Shown here: positions 38,168 to 47,805 of the stretch, in pieces
Layout: each line of letters opens with the position of its first letter
Numbering within the stretch: position 1 is the stretch's first letter
DNA from: Salegentibacter maritimus
GTDB taxonomy: Bacteria > Bacteroidota > Bacteroidia > Flavobacteriales > Flavobacteriaceae
DNA: 64,000 nt
Direction of reading: 5' to 3'
Assembly (NCBI RefSeq): GCF_016236915.1
Contig: NZ_JAEHOK010000007.1
Coordinates: 1 to 64,000 of the forward strand
Notes under the pieces: model-generated
Databases searched by the model: none
Seen by the model: the letters and a program-made list of their open reading frames with translations, nothing else
What the model was told of the DNA's origin: nothing
Program-made: the position numbers and the translations under genes

Positions 38168-38921
38168 GTCTAATAAACCTATTGTCTTTAGTTACTTTTA
38201 AGGTGTCTACTTTTTTAAAATAATCTATAATAGCATTACGTAACTTATAATTTATTTTAGTTAGGCCTACCGGATTCTTAAAAAACAGCATATTATCGCC
38301 CCCTTGCTGTAAATAGTCTGAGGTGGCTACAAAATAAGTCTTGTCTTTTTCTATTTTTTTTCCTTTTATTTCTGCGCTTTTAACTTTATAATTTTTATTC
38401 ATTATAATTTGAATGCCACTTACAGGATGGGCAGTTTTTGCACGCTCAAGATAAGTAAGCATTTCTTTGATTTTTGCTCCAGAAATTTCAGCAATCACAA
38501 TTTCATTCTCAAAAGGCATTAGTGCGTAGGCGCTTCTGGTAGATATTTTTCCTTTATTTAAGCCAGCTCTAATTCCGCCGTGATTAAGCAGAACCATATC
38601 TATCTCGTTTCCTGTTCTGCTTTTAAAAACAGGACCGGCTTGTTCCATAACCACATCGGCCATTAAATTACCAATGGCAGTATTTAAATCGCCGTCGCTT
38701 TTTACCATAGCTCGCGGATTATAAGCTAATGTGCTATCTAAAGTTTTATTTAAATGCTCTTTAAAAGGAGTTATAAACTCTTTAATTTCAGCATTGGATT
38801 CAATCTTGTTATCTATAGCGATACGCTGCCCTTTAACTTTAGCCGTTTCAATAGAATCGTCTTTACAGCTCAGTATAATTAGGGCAAAGAATACGCAATT
38901 AATCAATTTGAATAATTTCAT
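38163..38921 (-). CDS. 5'-nucleotidase C-terminal domain lipoprotein
   Basis: 252 residues. A lipoprotein signal (lipobox IILSC, Cys19) is followed by the UshA C-terminal substrate-binding domain: IGNLMADVV, LLNHGGIRAGLNKGKIS, LMPFENEIV and the nucleoside-stacking region YLQQGGDNM. It would pair with the metallophosphatase encoded next. The two carry different export signals (Sec lipoprotein versus Tat), so they would meet in the periplasm. The stop codon is supplied by repeat copy E. A promoter box lies upstream (38941-38948). Confidence 0.93.
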   Translation of the reverse strand: MKLFKLINCVFFALIILSCKDDSIETAKVKGQRIAIDNKIESNAEIKEFITPFKEHLNKTLDSTLAYNPRAMVKSDGDLNTAIGNLMADVVMEQAGPVFKSRTGNEIDMVLLNHGGIRAGLNKGKISTRSAYALMPFENEIVIAEISGAKIKEMLTYLERAKTAHPVSGIQIIMNKNYKVKSAEIKGKKIEKDKTYFVATSDYLQQGGDNMLFFKNPVGLTKINYKLRNAIIDYFKKVDTLKVTKDNRFIRQ

Positions 38922-38940
38922 CTTTATTTTATTAAAAATG

Positions 38941-38948
38941 CAAAGATA
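38941..38948 (-). promoter_or_regulatory. Promoter -7 box of the split 5'-nucleotidase operon
   Basis: Minus-strand TATCTTTG, an exact TAnnTTTG match, 20 bases before the start codon. A TTA at 38968-38970 (19-base spacer) could be a weak -33 element. Confidence 0.55.
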
Positions 38949-39119
38949 AATAGATTATCTGTGTAGTTAAGGTTTTGTCTTTTAAAACTATAGCGGTAAT
39001 TCAGCGAGGAAAATAGATGTTTTGTCGAAAAATGGGAGACAAGCTTAAAAATGAGCCTTGCTATCCCTCTAAAAAAGAAATTTAACAATATTATTTTTTT
39101 ATTTTCGGCAGGCAAATGA

Positions 39120-39824
39120 ATGAAAATGAGTTTTTTTCAATATTTATTACTTCTTTTCCTTCCGGTATTGAGCGTAAATATATATGCTGCAATAGGGGAT
39201 TTGAATTGGTTGATGCGGCTAACTCAGCTTCTATTTATTGTAGGTGTTTTTGTTATATACGTAAGGCGCAATAAAAAAATCGGCTTTAATGCATTGTGTT
39301 TTTTTGTTTTTTTCTTCCTGGCTCAGCTTGTAGGGCTCTTTTTTCATTCAGATACCTTTTCATTTCTTTTACTTCTCTTCTATATAGGTGGTTATTTTTG
39401 CTTGTGTAGAGAGGCTTTTCAAAACACTCAAAGACAGGCTGCCACTAAAAGTATGCTTATATACTTTCTGCTTTTAATAAGTGTAAACACCTATCTTTTG
39501 TTTACCCATGTAACAGAACTCAAAGATTATATGAGTAATGATTTAGAGTTTGCGGTATATATACTTTATTATCTTAATTTATTGATTCTGGGGATAGTTG
39601 GACTTATCTATTACCTGAATTCCTACTCAAGAAAATCGGTATACTTTATTACCCTGATGCTTTCATTTATTTTTTCTGATGTTTTAAGGGATGGAGCACA
39701 TTTTTATTTAAACGACTCTGCAATTTTAATCACCGGTAATTTATTATGGTTTACGGGTTTAATATTTTGCTTGCTTTTCTTCCTTACCCCAGAGCGTAAG
39801 CTTAGGCTAATGAACCTGGTTTAA
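39120..39824 (+). CDS. Multi-pass membrane protein of unknown function
   Basis: 234 residues with about eight hydrophobic helices and very short loops. The layout resembles YhhN/TMEM86-type membrane proteins, but I see no decisive motif. The C-terminus is basic (TPERKLRLMNLV). It is isolated between the nucleotidase operon (divergent) and dapA. Confidence 0.75.
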   Translation: MKMSFFQYLLLLFLPVLSVNIYAAIGDLNWLMRLTQLLFIVGVFVIYVRRNKKIGFNALCFFVFFFLAQLVGLFFHSDTFSFLLLLFYIGGYFCLCREAFQNTQRQAATKSMLIYFLLLISVNTYLLFTHVTELKDYMSNDLEFAVYILYYLNLLILGIVGLIYYLNSYSRKSVYFITLMLSFIFSDVLRDGAHFYLNDSAILITGNLLWFTGLIFCLLFFLTPERKLRLMNLV

Positions 39825-39915
39825 ATGATATAAGAAACATTGTATTCTGTTCATTTTTTAACAGAAAAAATAAAGCTGTTAAATATGTGCTTCATTTAAA
39901 AACCGAAGCTAAGTT

Positions 39916-39949
39916 TTGCTTTTAAACATATACAAAATCAATACATTTG
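39916..39949 (+). promoter_or_regulatory. Promoter of dapA
   Basis: TTG (39916-39918), a 23-base spacer and TACATTTG (39942-39949), close to the Bacteroidota consensus. It lies 73 bases before the dapA start. Confidence 0.6.
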
Positions 39950-40022
39950 TCTCCCAAAAATCTTGCGGTTTTAATTTAAAAATGGCAAGCCTTTTGGATT
40001 ATCATCAAAATAAAAAAATATA

Positions 40023-40901
40023 ATGAAATCATTTATTGGTACCGGTGTAGCTTTAATAACTCCTTTTAAGGAAGACTTATCGGTAGATGTACAAGCACTG
40101 GAGAACCTGGTAGAGAGCCAGATTGAGAACGGAGTAGATTACCTGGTGGTTTTAGGAACAACCGCCGAAAGTGCCAGTCTTGATAAAGAAGAAAAGCAAC
40201 TAGTAAAAAATACCGTAGTTAAGCAGAATAATAACCGACTTCCTCTGGTTTTAGGCCTTGGTGGAAATAATACCCGTTTGGTATGTGAAGAGTTGAAAGC
40301 TGAAGATTTTACAGGTTTTGACGCCATACTTTCTGTTTCTCCTTTTTATAATAAACCAACCCAGGAAGGAATCTATCAGCACTTTAAAGCGGTGTCTACT
40401 GCTTCTCCTTTGCCCATAATTCTTTATAATGTACCGGGGAGAACTGCATCTAATATGCTGCCGGAAACTATAAATCGTATAGCAAGGGATTTTGAAAATG
40501 TAATCGGGGTTAAAGAAGCTGCCGGAGATATGGTGCAGGCAATGAAATTAATAAGTTTGGTACCGGAAGATTTTTTCGTGATTTCAGGAGACGATATGCT
40601 TACCCTGCCTATGACCTTGGCCGGGGGTAAAGGAGTAATTTCTGTGATTGCACAGGGCTTACCTGCCGAGTTCTCTAAAATGGTGTCGCTGGGCTTAGAT
40701 GGTAAATCGGCCGAAGCTTATAAACTTCATTATAAAATACAACACTCTATAGATTTAATTTTTGCCGAAGGAAATCCGGCCGGAATTAAAGCCTTGTTGG
40801 CCCAAAAAGGGAGCATTGAGAATTATGTGAGATTACCTTTAGTAAAGGCTACACCTGAACTTCAGCAGCAAATTCAGGATTTTCTTAGCAATTTTAAATA
40901 A
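40023..40901 (+). CDS. dapA: 4-hydroxy-tetrahydrodipicolinate synthase
   Basis: 292 residues, the normal length. It condenses pyruvate with aspartate semialdehyde, the first committed step to diaminopimelate and lysine. The Schiff-base Lys164 (IGVKEAAGD), Tyr135 (ILYNVPGRT) and the Thr pair 46-47 (GTTAES) are present. It is transcribed alone with its own promoter; a MITE-like element follows. Confidence 0.97.
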   Translation: MKSFIGTGVALITPFKEDLSVDVQALENLVESQIENGVDYLVVLGTTAESASLDKEEKQLVKNTVVKQNNNRLPLVLGLGGNNTRLVCEELKAEDFTGFDAILSVSPFYNKPTQEGIYQHFKAVSTASPLPIILYNVPGRTASNMLPETINRIARDFENVIGVKEAAGDMVQAMKLISLVPEDFFVISGDDMLTLPMTLAGGKGVISVIAQGLPAEFSKMVSLGLDGKSAEAYKLHYKIQHSIDLIFAEGNPAGIKALLAQKGSIENYVRLPLVKATPELQQQIQDFLSNFK

Positions 40902-40946
40902 TGTATCTAAATCTCGATTCTCGAGTATCTTTTAAAAACTAATAAC

Positions 40947-41113
40947 AGAGACTGTCTGAAAAGTCTAGTTTCGTCAGGCTGAATCTGCCAATCCATTTAG
41001 GCGGACTTTTTTTAGCTTCTAACATGTTTTGAATACCAACATCTTAGATTCTGAAATAACCCCGATAGCTTTCGGGGTAGAATGACGATTTAAAAGCTTT
41101 TCAGATAGTCTTA
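40947..41113. repeat. MITE-like element, second long copy
   Basis: About 167 bp with imperfect terminal repeats (AGAGACTGTCTGAAAAG and CTTTTCAGATAGTCTTA). Its interior aligns with the reverse complement of 18930-19064. It carries an extra hairpin CCCCGATAGCTTTCGGGG. It lies between dapA and bamD. Confidence 0.75.
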
Positions 41114-41220
41114 CTTTTTTCAGTAATAACTTATTTTTTTTCTTCATAATATAATAAAAAGGGAGTTAGAAGGTTGTTTAAGGCTATAGCACAAAGTTTT
41201 TTTTATACTGAAGAAAAATG

Positions 41221-41228
41221 TACTTTTG
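41221..41228 (+). promoter_or_regulatory. Promoter -7 box of the bamD operon
   Basis: TACTTTTG, an exact TAnnTTTG match. Transcription would start near 41234, past the first in-frame ATG (41218), so translation must begin at 41245 or 41248. The -33 position holds only TTT. Confidence 0.6.
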
Positions 41229-41244
41229 CCAGATGTTTTTACAA

Positions 41245-42072
41245 ATGATGAAGAAAGCAATTTTATTAGCAGCAGTTTTAATGCTCACTGTATCCTGCGG
41301 GGAATATCAGGACTTACTTAAAAGCGATGATAGCGGAAAGAAATATTCTTATGCTGAACAGCTTTATAACGAAGCCCAGGAAAATGGAGATAAGCGTAAG
41401 TATCGCAAGGCCTTAAGGTTGTTTGAACAAATTGTTCCGCAATACCGTGGAAAACCTCAAGGGGAGAAGCTTAGTTTCTTATTTGCCAATACTTATTACG
41501 AATTAGGTGATTATTACCTTTCTTCTTATGAATTTGAGCGTTTTCAGCAATCTTACCCTAATAGTGAAAAAGTAGAAGAAGCTGCTTATAAAAAGGCTAG
41601 AAGCTTTTATGAACTTTCACCAAGGTATGATTTAGATCAAACCGATACTAATAAAGCTGTTACAGAGTTACAGGCTTATTTAAATACATTTCCGGAAGGG
41701 GAGTACGTAGATAGGGCCAATGAGATGGCGACCGAGTTGCGTATAAAACTAGAGAAAAAAGAATTCGAAATAGCTAAGCAATATCATTTAACAGGCGAGG
41801 CCAGAGCCGGAAACTACAGGGCTGCTATTACTTCATTTACAAACTTTTTGGCCGATAATCCCGGTTCTCCTTTTAGGGAATCTGCCCAATATTATAGATT
41901 CGATTCTGCCTATAGATTAGCAATTAATAGCTTTAGGAGTTTAATGGAAGAACGCCTTAATGAAGCACTCGAGTTTTACGAAACCTATAAAAAATATTAT
42001 CCGGAAGGCGAATATATGGCGCCAATGGAAGCTTCGGCAGAAGATATAAAATCACGCTTACAAAATTTTTAA
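41245..42072 (+). CDS. bamD: Outer membrane assembly lipoprotein BamD
   Basis: 275 residues from the ATG at 41245. Longer frames exist from 41218 and 41233, but a promoter box covers that region, and MMKKAILLAAVLMLTVSC is a complete lipoprotein signal (Cys 17-18). The rest consists of TPR-like helical repeats (YNEAQENGDKRKYRKALRLFEQ onwards) typical of BamD, which acts with BamA in inserting outer-membrane beta-barrel proteins such as the TonB receptors here. It is first in the operon bamD-rpoZ-coaBC-DUF4835. Confidence 0.94.
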   Translation: MMKKAILLAAVLMLTVSCGEYQDLLKSDDSGKKYSYAEQLYNEAQENGDKRKYRKALRLFEQIVPQYRGKPQGEKLSFLFANTYYELGDYYLSSYEFERFQQSYPNSEKVEEAAYKKARSFYELSPRYDLDQTDTNKAVTELQAYLNTFPEGEYVDRANEMATELRIKLEKKEFEIAKQYHLTGEARAGNYRAAITSFTNFLADNPGSPFRESAQYYRFDSAYRLAINSFRSLMEERLNEALEFYETYKKYYPEGEYMAPMEASAEDIKSRLQNF

Positions 42073-42085
42073 TAGTAGAAGAAAG

Positions 42086-42418
42086 ATGGATATTAAAAAG
42101 ACAGACGCACCAATTAACACAATTACCTTCGATAAAAACAAGGTAGACGAGCCAACAGGTAATATATACGAGGCTATTTCGGTGGTTGCTAAAAGAGCTA
42201 ATCAAATTAATTCTGAGATCAAAAAGGAATTATTGGAAAAGCTTGATGAGTTTGCTACGTACAACGATAGTCTTGACGAGATTTTTGAAAACAAAGAGCA
42301 AATAGAGGTTTCTAAGTTTTATGAAAAACTTCCAAAACCACATGCGCTTGCTATGCAAGAATGGTTAGATGGTAAAATCTATTACCGAAACACAAAAGAT
42401 TCTGAAGCAGAAGCTTAA
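42086..42418 (+). CDS. rpoZ: RNA polymerase omega subunit-like protein
   Basis: 110 residues with the omega/Rpb6-like segment NIYEAISVVAKRANQINSEI followed by an acidic helical tail. The Bacteroidota omega is divergent and often left as hypothetical; the position between bamD and coaBC is the conserved one. It lies 13 bases after bamD and 5 bases before coaBC. Confidence 0.88.
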   Translation: MDIKKTDAPINTITFDKNKVDEPTGNIYEAISVVAKRANQINSEIKKELLEKLDEFATYNDSLDEIFENKEQIEVSKFYEKLPKPHALAMQEWLDGKIYYRNTKDSEAEA

Positions 42419-42423
42419 GCAAG

Positions 42424-43629
42424 ATGTCTGTACTAAAAGGCAAAAAAGTACTTCTTGGTATTAGTGGCGGTATTGCTGCTTATAAATCTGCTTTTTTAGT
42501 ACGTTTATTTATTAAGGCCGGTGCGCAGGTAAAAGTTATCATGACGCCGGCTGCCAAAGAATTTGTAACCCCGCTCACCTTATCTACTTTATCAAAAAAT
42601 GAGGTGTTTTCTTCTTTTACCGAAGATGATGAAGATGAGCAATGGAACAATCATGTAGAACTCGGCCTTTGGGCCGATTTTATGCTTCTAGCCCCTGCAA
42701 CAGCCAATACCTTGTCTAAAATGGCTTCGGGCAATAGCGATAATTTTTTGCTGGCAACCTATCTCTCGGCCAAATGCCCGGTGTTTTTTGCGCCTGCAAT
42801 GGATTTAGATATGTTTAAGCATCCTTCCACAACCAATAGTTTTGAAACCTTAAAGTCTTACCAAAATATTATGATTCCGGCAGGAACAGGTGAACTTGCC
42901 AGTGGTTTAACAGGTGAGGGGAGAATGGCAGAGCCTGAAGTGATTATAGATTTTTTAGAAAATTATTTTTCTGAAAGCCTACCCTTAAAGGGGAAGAAGC
43001 TGTTAATAACCGCCGGGCCAACTTACGAGGCTATAGATCCGGTACGCTTTATAGGAAATCATTCCAGTGGTAAAATGGGCTTTGAATTGGCTAAAAAAGC
43101 CGCCGATTTTGGTGCTGAGGTAATTCTAATTTCTGGTCCTACTCACCTAGAAATTAATGATTCAAGGATTAATTTAATACGTGTGGTGAGTACAGGCGAA
43201 ATGTATACCGCCGTGCATAATTATTTTGAAGATGTTGATGTGGCTATTGCAGCTGCTGCGGTTTCAGATTATACCCCAAAAAATGTAGCTACACAAAAAA
43301 TTAAAAAGGCCGATGAGAATTTAAGCCTGGAGCTTACCAAAACCCCGGATATTCTCTTATCTATGGGTAAAAAGAAAACCCATCAAAAACTTATTGGCTT
43401 TGCCCTGGAAACCAATAACGAACTTGTGCATGCAAGAGAAAAGCTGCTTAAGAAAAATCTAGACTTTATTGTGCTTAATTCTATGAATGATGCCGGTGCC
43501 GGCTTTAAAAAAGACACGAATAAAGTTACTTTGGTCTATAAAGATTCAGAAAAAGCCTTTGATCTTAAATCCAAGGCAGAAGTGGCTGCTGATATTATAA
43601 ATGAAATTGTACATTTGTTAGATGCGTAA
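42424..43629 (+). CDS. coaBC: Bifunctional phosphopantothenoylcysteine decarboxylase/phosphopantothenate-cysteine ligase
   Basis: 401 residues. The N-terminal CoaC flavoprotein half carries the catalytic His in NHVELGLWAD and the APATANT motif. The C-terminal CoaB half starts about residue 190 (ITAGPTYEAIDPVRFIGNHSSGKMG). Together they carry out two consecutive steps of coenzyme A synthesis; coaE, the last step, is at 49759-50349. It overlaps the DUF4835 gene by 8 bases. Confidence 0.97.
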   Translation: MSVLKGKKVLLGISGGIAAYKSAFLVRLFIKAGAQVKVIMTPAAKEFVTPLTLSTLSKNEVFSSFTEDDEDEQWNNHVELGLWADFMLLAPATANTLSKMASGNSDNFLLATYLSAKCPVFFAPAMDLDMFKHPSTTNSFETLKSYQNIMIPAGTGELASGLTGEGRMAEPEVIIDFLENYFSESLPLKGKKLLITAGPTYEAIDPVRFIGNHSSGKMGFELAKKAADFGAEVILISGPTHLEINDSRINLIRVVSTGEMYTAVHNYFEDVDVAIAAAAVSDYTPKNVATQKIKKADENLSLELTKTPDILLSMGKKKTHQKLIGFALETNNELVHAREKLLKKNLDFIVLNSMNDAGAGFKKDTNKVTLVYKDSEKAFDLKSKAEVAADIINEIVHLLDA

Positions 43630-44509
43630 CTTTCTGTTTTTTATTTTTTTACTTGCCGGGATGACTTCTACCCGTGCCCAGGAGCTCAATTGCGAAATAG
43701 TAATAAATACCGAACAAACAGGTCAAAGCAATCTTTCTGTTTTTAGAACTTTAGAGAACTCACTACGGGAATTTGTAAATCAAACTTCCTGGACCAGTAA
43801 AGAATTTGAACCGGGAGAACGTATTAATTGTAGTATGTTTATTACTATAAACGAGTTTGAAGGCGAATCGTTTAGTGGTACCATCCAGGTGCAATCTTCA
43901 AGGCCGGTATATGGTACTAATATGGTTAGCCCTGTTTTTAATTTTAACGATAATCAATTCAGTTTTAATTACAGGGAATATGAGCCGTTAAATTATAGTC
44001 AGAACTCTTTTTCCAATAATCTGGTTTCTGTGGTTTCTTTTTATGTGTATACTATTTTAGGTTTGGATGCCGATACTTTTGCTAAAGAGGGCGGAACCGA
44101 TTATTACCAGGAAGCTAATCAAATTGTAAATACAGCGCAACAAAGCGGAAGGACAGGCTGGAACGGTGCCGATGGCCAAAACTCGCGTTTTAGGTTGAAT
44201 TCCGATTTGCTTTCTAATATGTTTACCGAATATCGTACTGCTTTATACCAATATCATCGCCAGGGATTAGATGTAATGCATAAAGATCCTGAAGCCGGGA
44301 AAATAGCTATTGCCGATGCGATAGAAAGCTTAAACACTATGAATTCCCGACGGGCAAATTCTTTGCTACTAAGGAGCCTTTTTGATGCCAAAGCCGATGA
44401 AATTAGTCAGATTTTTAGTGATGGGCCAGATATTAACCGCCCTGGCTTTAAAGAAACTTTAAGTGGTCTTGCTCCGCGTTATTCCAGAAATTGGAGAAAC
44501 CTGCAATAG
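43622..44509 (+). CDS. DUF4835 family secreted protein
   Basis: 295 residues: a signal peptide to about 19 (TRAQ), then the DUF4835 sequence (ELNCEIVINTEQTGQSN, LENSLREFVNQTSWT, a beta-rich N-terminal half and a helical C-terminal half). The function is unknown. The family is restricted to Bacteroidota and its place behind coaBC is conserved. Translation is coupled to coaBC by an 8-base overlap. Confidence 0.9.
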   Translation: MRNFLFFIFLLAGMTSTRAQELNCEIVINTEQTGQSNLSVFRTLENSLREFVNQTSWTSKEFEPGERINCSMFITINEFEGESFSGTIQVQSSRPVYGTNMVSPVFNFNDNQFSFNYREYEPLNYSQNSFSNNLVSVVSFYVYTILGLDADTFAKEGGTDYYQEANQIVNTAQQSGRTGWNGADGQNSRFRLNSDLLSNMFTEYRTALYQYHRQGLDVMHKDPEAGKIAIADAIESLNTMNSRRANSLLLRSLFDAKADEISQIFSDGPDINRPGFKETLSGLAPRYSRNWRNLQ

Positions 44510-44667
44510 GCTTTTTAAGTTTATAATCTTAATTTAGGTAGATTTTTATTTTTAAAACCTGTTTAATTCAAATTCTTAGAGTTACCAAAACTTATGGAAT
44601 CAATCCAAAAGTTTATTGTTGATTGGGAATAATTTCTCCCTTATATTTAGCCAAAATTTAGTTTACA

Positions 44668-46320
44668 TTGCTTACAGCTCTATCTATAAAAAATTACGCC
44701 TTAATTGAAGATATAAATATTAGGCTTCAGGAAGGTTTTACGATAATTACAGGCGAAACAGGTGCCGGTAAATCTATTATGTTGGGTGCACTTGGCCTCC
44801 TTTTAGGAAACCGCGCCGATTATGGTAGTATTAGGGACACAGATAAAAAGTGTGTAATAGAAGGCTCTTTTAATATTGCTAATTACAGATTAAAAGATTT
44901 CTTCGAGTCGGCAGATCTGGATTATGAGGAAAATACAATTATTAGGCGCGAAATTTTGTCTTCGGGAAAATCCCGGGCCTTTGTAAACGATACGCCGGTA
45001 AAGTTAACTTCGTTGCAAAAACTTGGGCAGTATTTAATAGATATTCACAGTCAGCACGAAACTTTAAGTTTGGGTAATAACGATTATCAATTTCAGGTAA
45101 TTGATACCATTGCCCATAGTGATGCTTTATTATTGGAGTATAAAACCGAACGTAGATCATACAAAGACCTTCAAAAAAAGCTTGAGGATTTAAAAGAGCA
45201 GCAGGCGCAGGCCACCAAAGAATATGATTATAACCTGTTTTTGTTAAACGAGCTTGAAGAAGCGCGCTTAGAGGAAGGAATACAGGAAGAACTGGAAGCC
45301 CGCTATGAAGAATTAAGCAATGTGGAAGAGCTAACCGAAAACCTAAGTTCGGCCTTAAATTTATTAGAACAGGAGGAAATTGGAAGTTTAGATAGTTTAA
45401 AACAGACGCGAGCTTCCCTGTCTAAAATAGCCGGTTTATCTTCAAATTATGAAAATTTTCATCAGCGAATTGAAAGTGTAATTATTGAATTAGATGATCT
45501 TTCAGGCGAACTAAGCCAGGCTTTAGAAAATATAGAGGCTAATCCTGAAGAGCTTGAAGCAACCAACCAAAAACTTCAGGTGATCTATAATTTACAGAAA
45601 AAACATTCCGCAGAAAATATCGCCGAATTATTACAGATAAAAGAGGAATTGCAGGAAAAAGTAGCTGTAAGTGAAAATGCCGAAAATGCGCTTTCTGAAA
45701 TAGAAAAGGCTATTGTTAAGCAGGAAAGTAAATTGGGCGCTATTGCCGATAAGCTTCATGAAAAACGAAAAGCCATCGTTCCTACTTTTATTAAAGAAGT
45801 AGAATTTTTATTAAACGACCTGGGAATGCCAAACGCACGTTTAAAAATAGAACTTAAAAAAGCAGGCGGTTTTCTAGCGAATGGCAGGGACGAATTATTC
45901 TGGTACCTGGCAGCTAATAAAGGTGGTGATTTTAAAGAAATTAAAAAAGCAGCTTCCGGAGGGGAACTTTCCAGGATTATGTTGGCGGTAAAAAGTATTT
46001 TGGCGGCCCAAAGTAAACTTCCTACTATTATTTTTGATGAAATAGATACAGGGGTTTCCGGTGACATAGCGCAAAAAATGGCCGGTATTTTACAGCGTAT
46101 GGGGAATTCTATGCAGGTAATTGCTATTACTCACCTGCCGCAAATTGCCGGTAAGGGAAATAGTCATTTTAAAATTTTTAAAGAAGATTCAGTCAATGCT
46201 ACAACCACTAAAATTAAGGAATTAGAAGCTGAGCAAAGAATTGAAGAACTAGCCCTTATGCTTGGTGGGGCAACAATTGGAAAGTCGGCAATGGCACATG
46301 CAAGAGCACTTCTGGATTAA
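44668..46320 (+). CDS. recN: DNA repair protein RecN
   Basis: 550 residues from a TTG start. An SMC-like ATPase: Walker A GETGAGKS (29-36), coiled-coil arms at about 155-380, the ABC signature AASGGELSRIM, and Walker B PTIIFDEIDTGVSG. It works in double-strand break repair by recombination. A near-consensus TATATTTA lies at 44643-44650. Confidence 0.96.
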   Translation: MLTALSIKNYALIEDINIRLQEGFTIITGETGAGKSIMLGALGLLLGNRADYGSIRDTDKKCVIEGSFNIANYRLKDFFESADLDYEENTIIRREILSSGKSRAFVNDTPVKLTSLQKLGQYLIDIHSQHETLSLGNNDYQFQVIDTIAHSDALLLEYKTERRSYKDLQKKLEDLKEQQAQATKEYDYNLFLLNELEEARLEEGIQEELEARYEELSNVEELTENLSSALNLLEQEEIGSLDSLKQTRASLSKIAGLSSNYENFHQRIESVIIELDDLSGELSQALENIEANPEELEATNQKLQVIYNLQKKHSAENIAELLQIKEELQEKVAVSENAENALSEIEKAIVKQESKLGAIADKLHEKRKAIVPTFIKEVEFLLNDLGMPNARLKIELKKAGGFLANGRDELFWYLAANKGGDFKEIKKAASGGELSRIMLAVKSILAAQSKLPTIIFDEIDTGVSGDIAQKMAGILQRMGNSMQVIAITHLPQIAGKGNSHFKIFKEDSVNATTTKIKELEAEQRIEELALMLGGATIGKSAMAHARALLD

Positions 46321-46476
46321 AACTATGGGCTGATTGTAATTTTGCTATCTTTACCGCAAAATTGGGAGCTAAAGCACTTTGAGGCTTGCTTCGAAATTTA
46401 ATATTTATCATTACAAATACCTTTTTGAGTTTTCTCTGAGGTAATTAAGCTAACAACCACGAAAAAATATATCACT

Positions 46477-47304
46477 ATGTCATACAACCTGTTAAAAGGA
46501 AAAAAAGGAATTATTTTTGGCGCTTTAGATGAAAATTCCATTGCCTGGAAAACCGCCGAAAGAGTGAAAGAAGAAGGTGGGGAATTTGTGCTTACCAATG
46601 CTCCTATTGCGTTAAGAATGGGCACTATTGATAAACTGGCCGAAAAGACCGGTTCGCAAGTTATTCCTGCTGATGCTACTAACCTGGAAGATCTGGAAAA
46701 CCTGGTTGAAAAATCTATGGAAATCCTGGGTGGGAAAATAGACTTTGTACTTCACGCTATTGGGATGTCGGTAAACGTAAGAAAAGGAAATCATTATACA
46801 GAGCAGAATTACGATTTCACCCAAAAGGGGTGGGATATTTCTGCGGTGTCTTTTCATAAAACCATGCAGGTACTTTACAAGAAAGAAGCGATGAACGAGT
46901 GGGGAAGTATTGTAGCACTTAGCTATATGGCCGCACAGCGTGTATTTCCCGATTATAATGATATGGCCGATAATAAAGCCTTTTTAGAGTCTATTGCCCG
47001 CAGCTTTGGTTATTTCTTTGGGAAAGATCACAAAGTAAGAGTGAACACTATTTCACAGTCCCCAACCCCAACCACTGCAGGACAGGGTGTAAAAGGATTT
47101 GACGGATTTATCGCCTATGCCGATAAAATGTCTCCACTTGGTAATGCAACCGCGTTAGAGTGTGCCGATTATACCGTGAGCCTTTTCTCTGATCTTACTA
47201 AAAAAGTTACTCTTCAAAATCTTTTCCACGATGGTGGTTTTGCCAATATGGGCGTAAGCCAGGAAGTTATGGAGTCTTTTATTAAAGGACAGGAGGAAAA
47301 ATAA
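46477..47304 (+). CDS. fabI: Enoyl-[acyl-carrier-protein] reductase (NADH) FabI
   Basis: 275 residues of the short-chain dehydrogenase family. Nucleotide-binding GALDENSIAWKTAERV replaces the classical glycine motif, as is normal for FabI. The active-site Tyr and Lys are spaced seven apart in DYNDMADNKAF. It performs the last reduction in fatty-acid elongation. A near-consensus box TATCTTTA is at 46346-46353. A 500-base repeat-rich stretch follows. Confidence 0.97.
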   Translation: MSYNLLKGKKGIIFGALDENSIAWKTAERVKEEGGEFVLTNAPIALRMGTIDKLAEKTGSQVIPADATNLEDLENLVEKSMEILGGKIDFVLHAIGMSVNVRKGNHYTEQNYDFTQKGWDISAVSFHKTMQVLYKKEAMNEWGSIVALSYMAAQRVFPDYNDMADNKAFLESIARSFGYFFGKDHKVRVNTISQSPTPTTAGQGVKGFDGFIAYADKMSPLGNATALECADYTVSLFSDLTKKVTLQNLFHDGGFANMGVSQEVMESFIKGQEEK

Positions 47305-47339
47305 AATTTATTCGCGCTGAACTTGTTTTATGTATGGGT

Positions 47340-47770
47340 TTTTAACTAAGCCTATACCCTGAAACAAGTTCAGGGTGACTTTTTTTTCATGTCATGCTGA
47401 ACCTACCCGATGGGTCAGGTGGGCTTGTTTTAGGGTCTAATATGATGGGAACTCCACTCAACCTGGATTCTGAAACAAGTTCAGAATGACGAAAAAAACA
47501 ACGTCATGCTGAACTCATTTCAGCACCTATTGTGATATGCGCTTTTGCTCAACTTAGACCTCCGATGAAATCGGAGAAAGCACTGAAACCAGTTCAGGCT
47601 AAGTAGAAAAGTAGTTTCAGCGTAATATTGATTTAGAATAAAGAGTTCACAATTAAGGTCACGCTGAATTTATTTCAGCGTTTAGTTTGAATAAAAGTTC
47701 TCACAACTTATACCTCCGATAGAAATCGGAGCAGGTTCTGAAAAAAGTTAATGGTGACGTTAAGAAGAAA
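47340..47770. repeat. Array of TCATGCTGAA-type hairpins
   Basis: The 501-base interval between fabI and the glycosyltransferase gene has no gene. It is a chain of short palindromes: CCCTGAAACAAGTTCAGGG (near 47360), GTCATGCTGAAC (47392), TTCTGAAACAAGTTCAGAA (47469), GCTGAACTCATTTCAGC (about 47507), CTCCGAT-GAA-ATCGGAG (47560), CACGCTGAATTTATTTCAGCG (about 47661) and a second CTCCGAT/ATCGGAG (47713). The same motifs occur inside the MITE-like elements and at 52790-52960. Confidence 0.75.
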
Positions 47771-47805
47771 TATTTAATTAAAAATCTTCAAATTCTATTT
47801 AAAGC

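Noticed and set aside
37128-38921. Reading the two nucleotidase halves as one gene broken by frameshift
   Set aside because: Each half has its own start, complete export signal and stop, and 126 bases including a repeat separate them. Split genes are, as I recall, normal in this family of bacteria.
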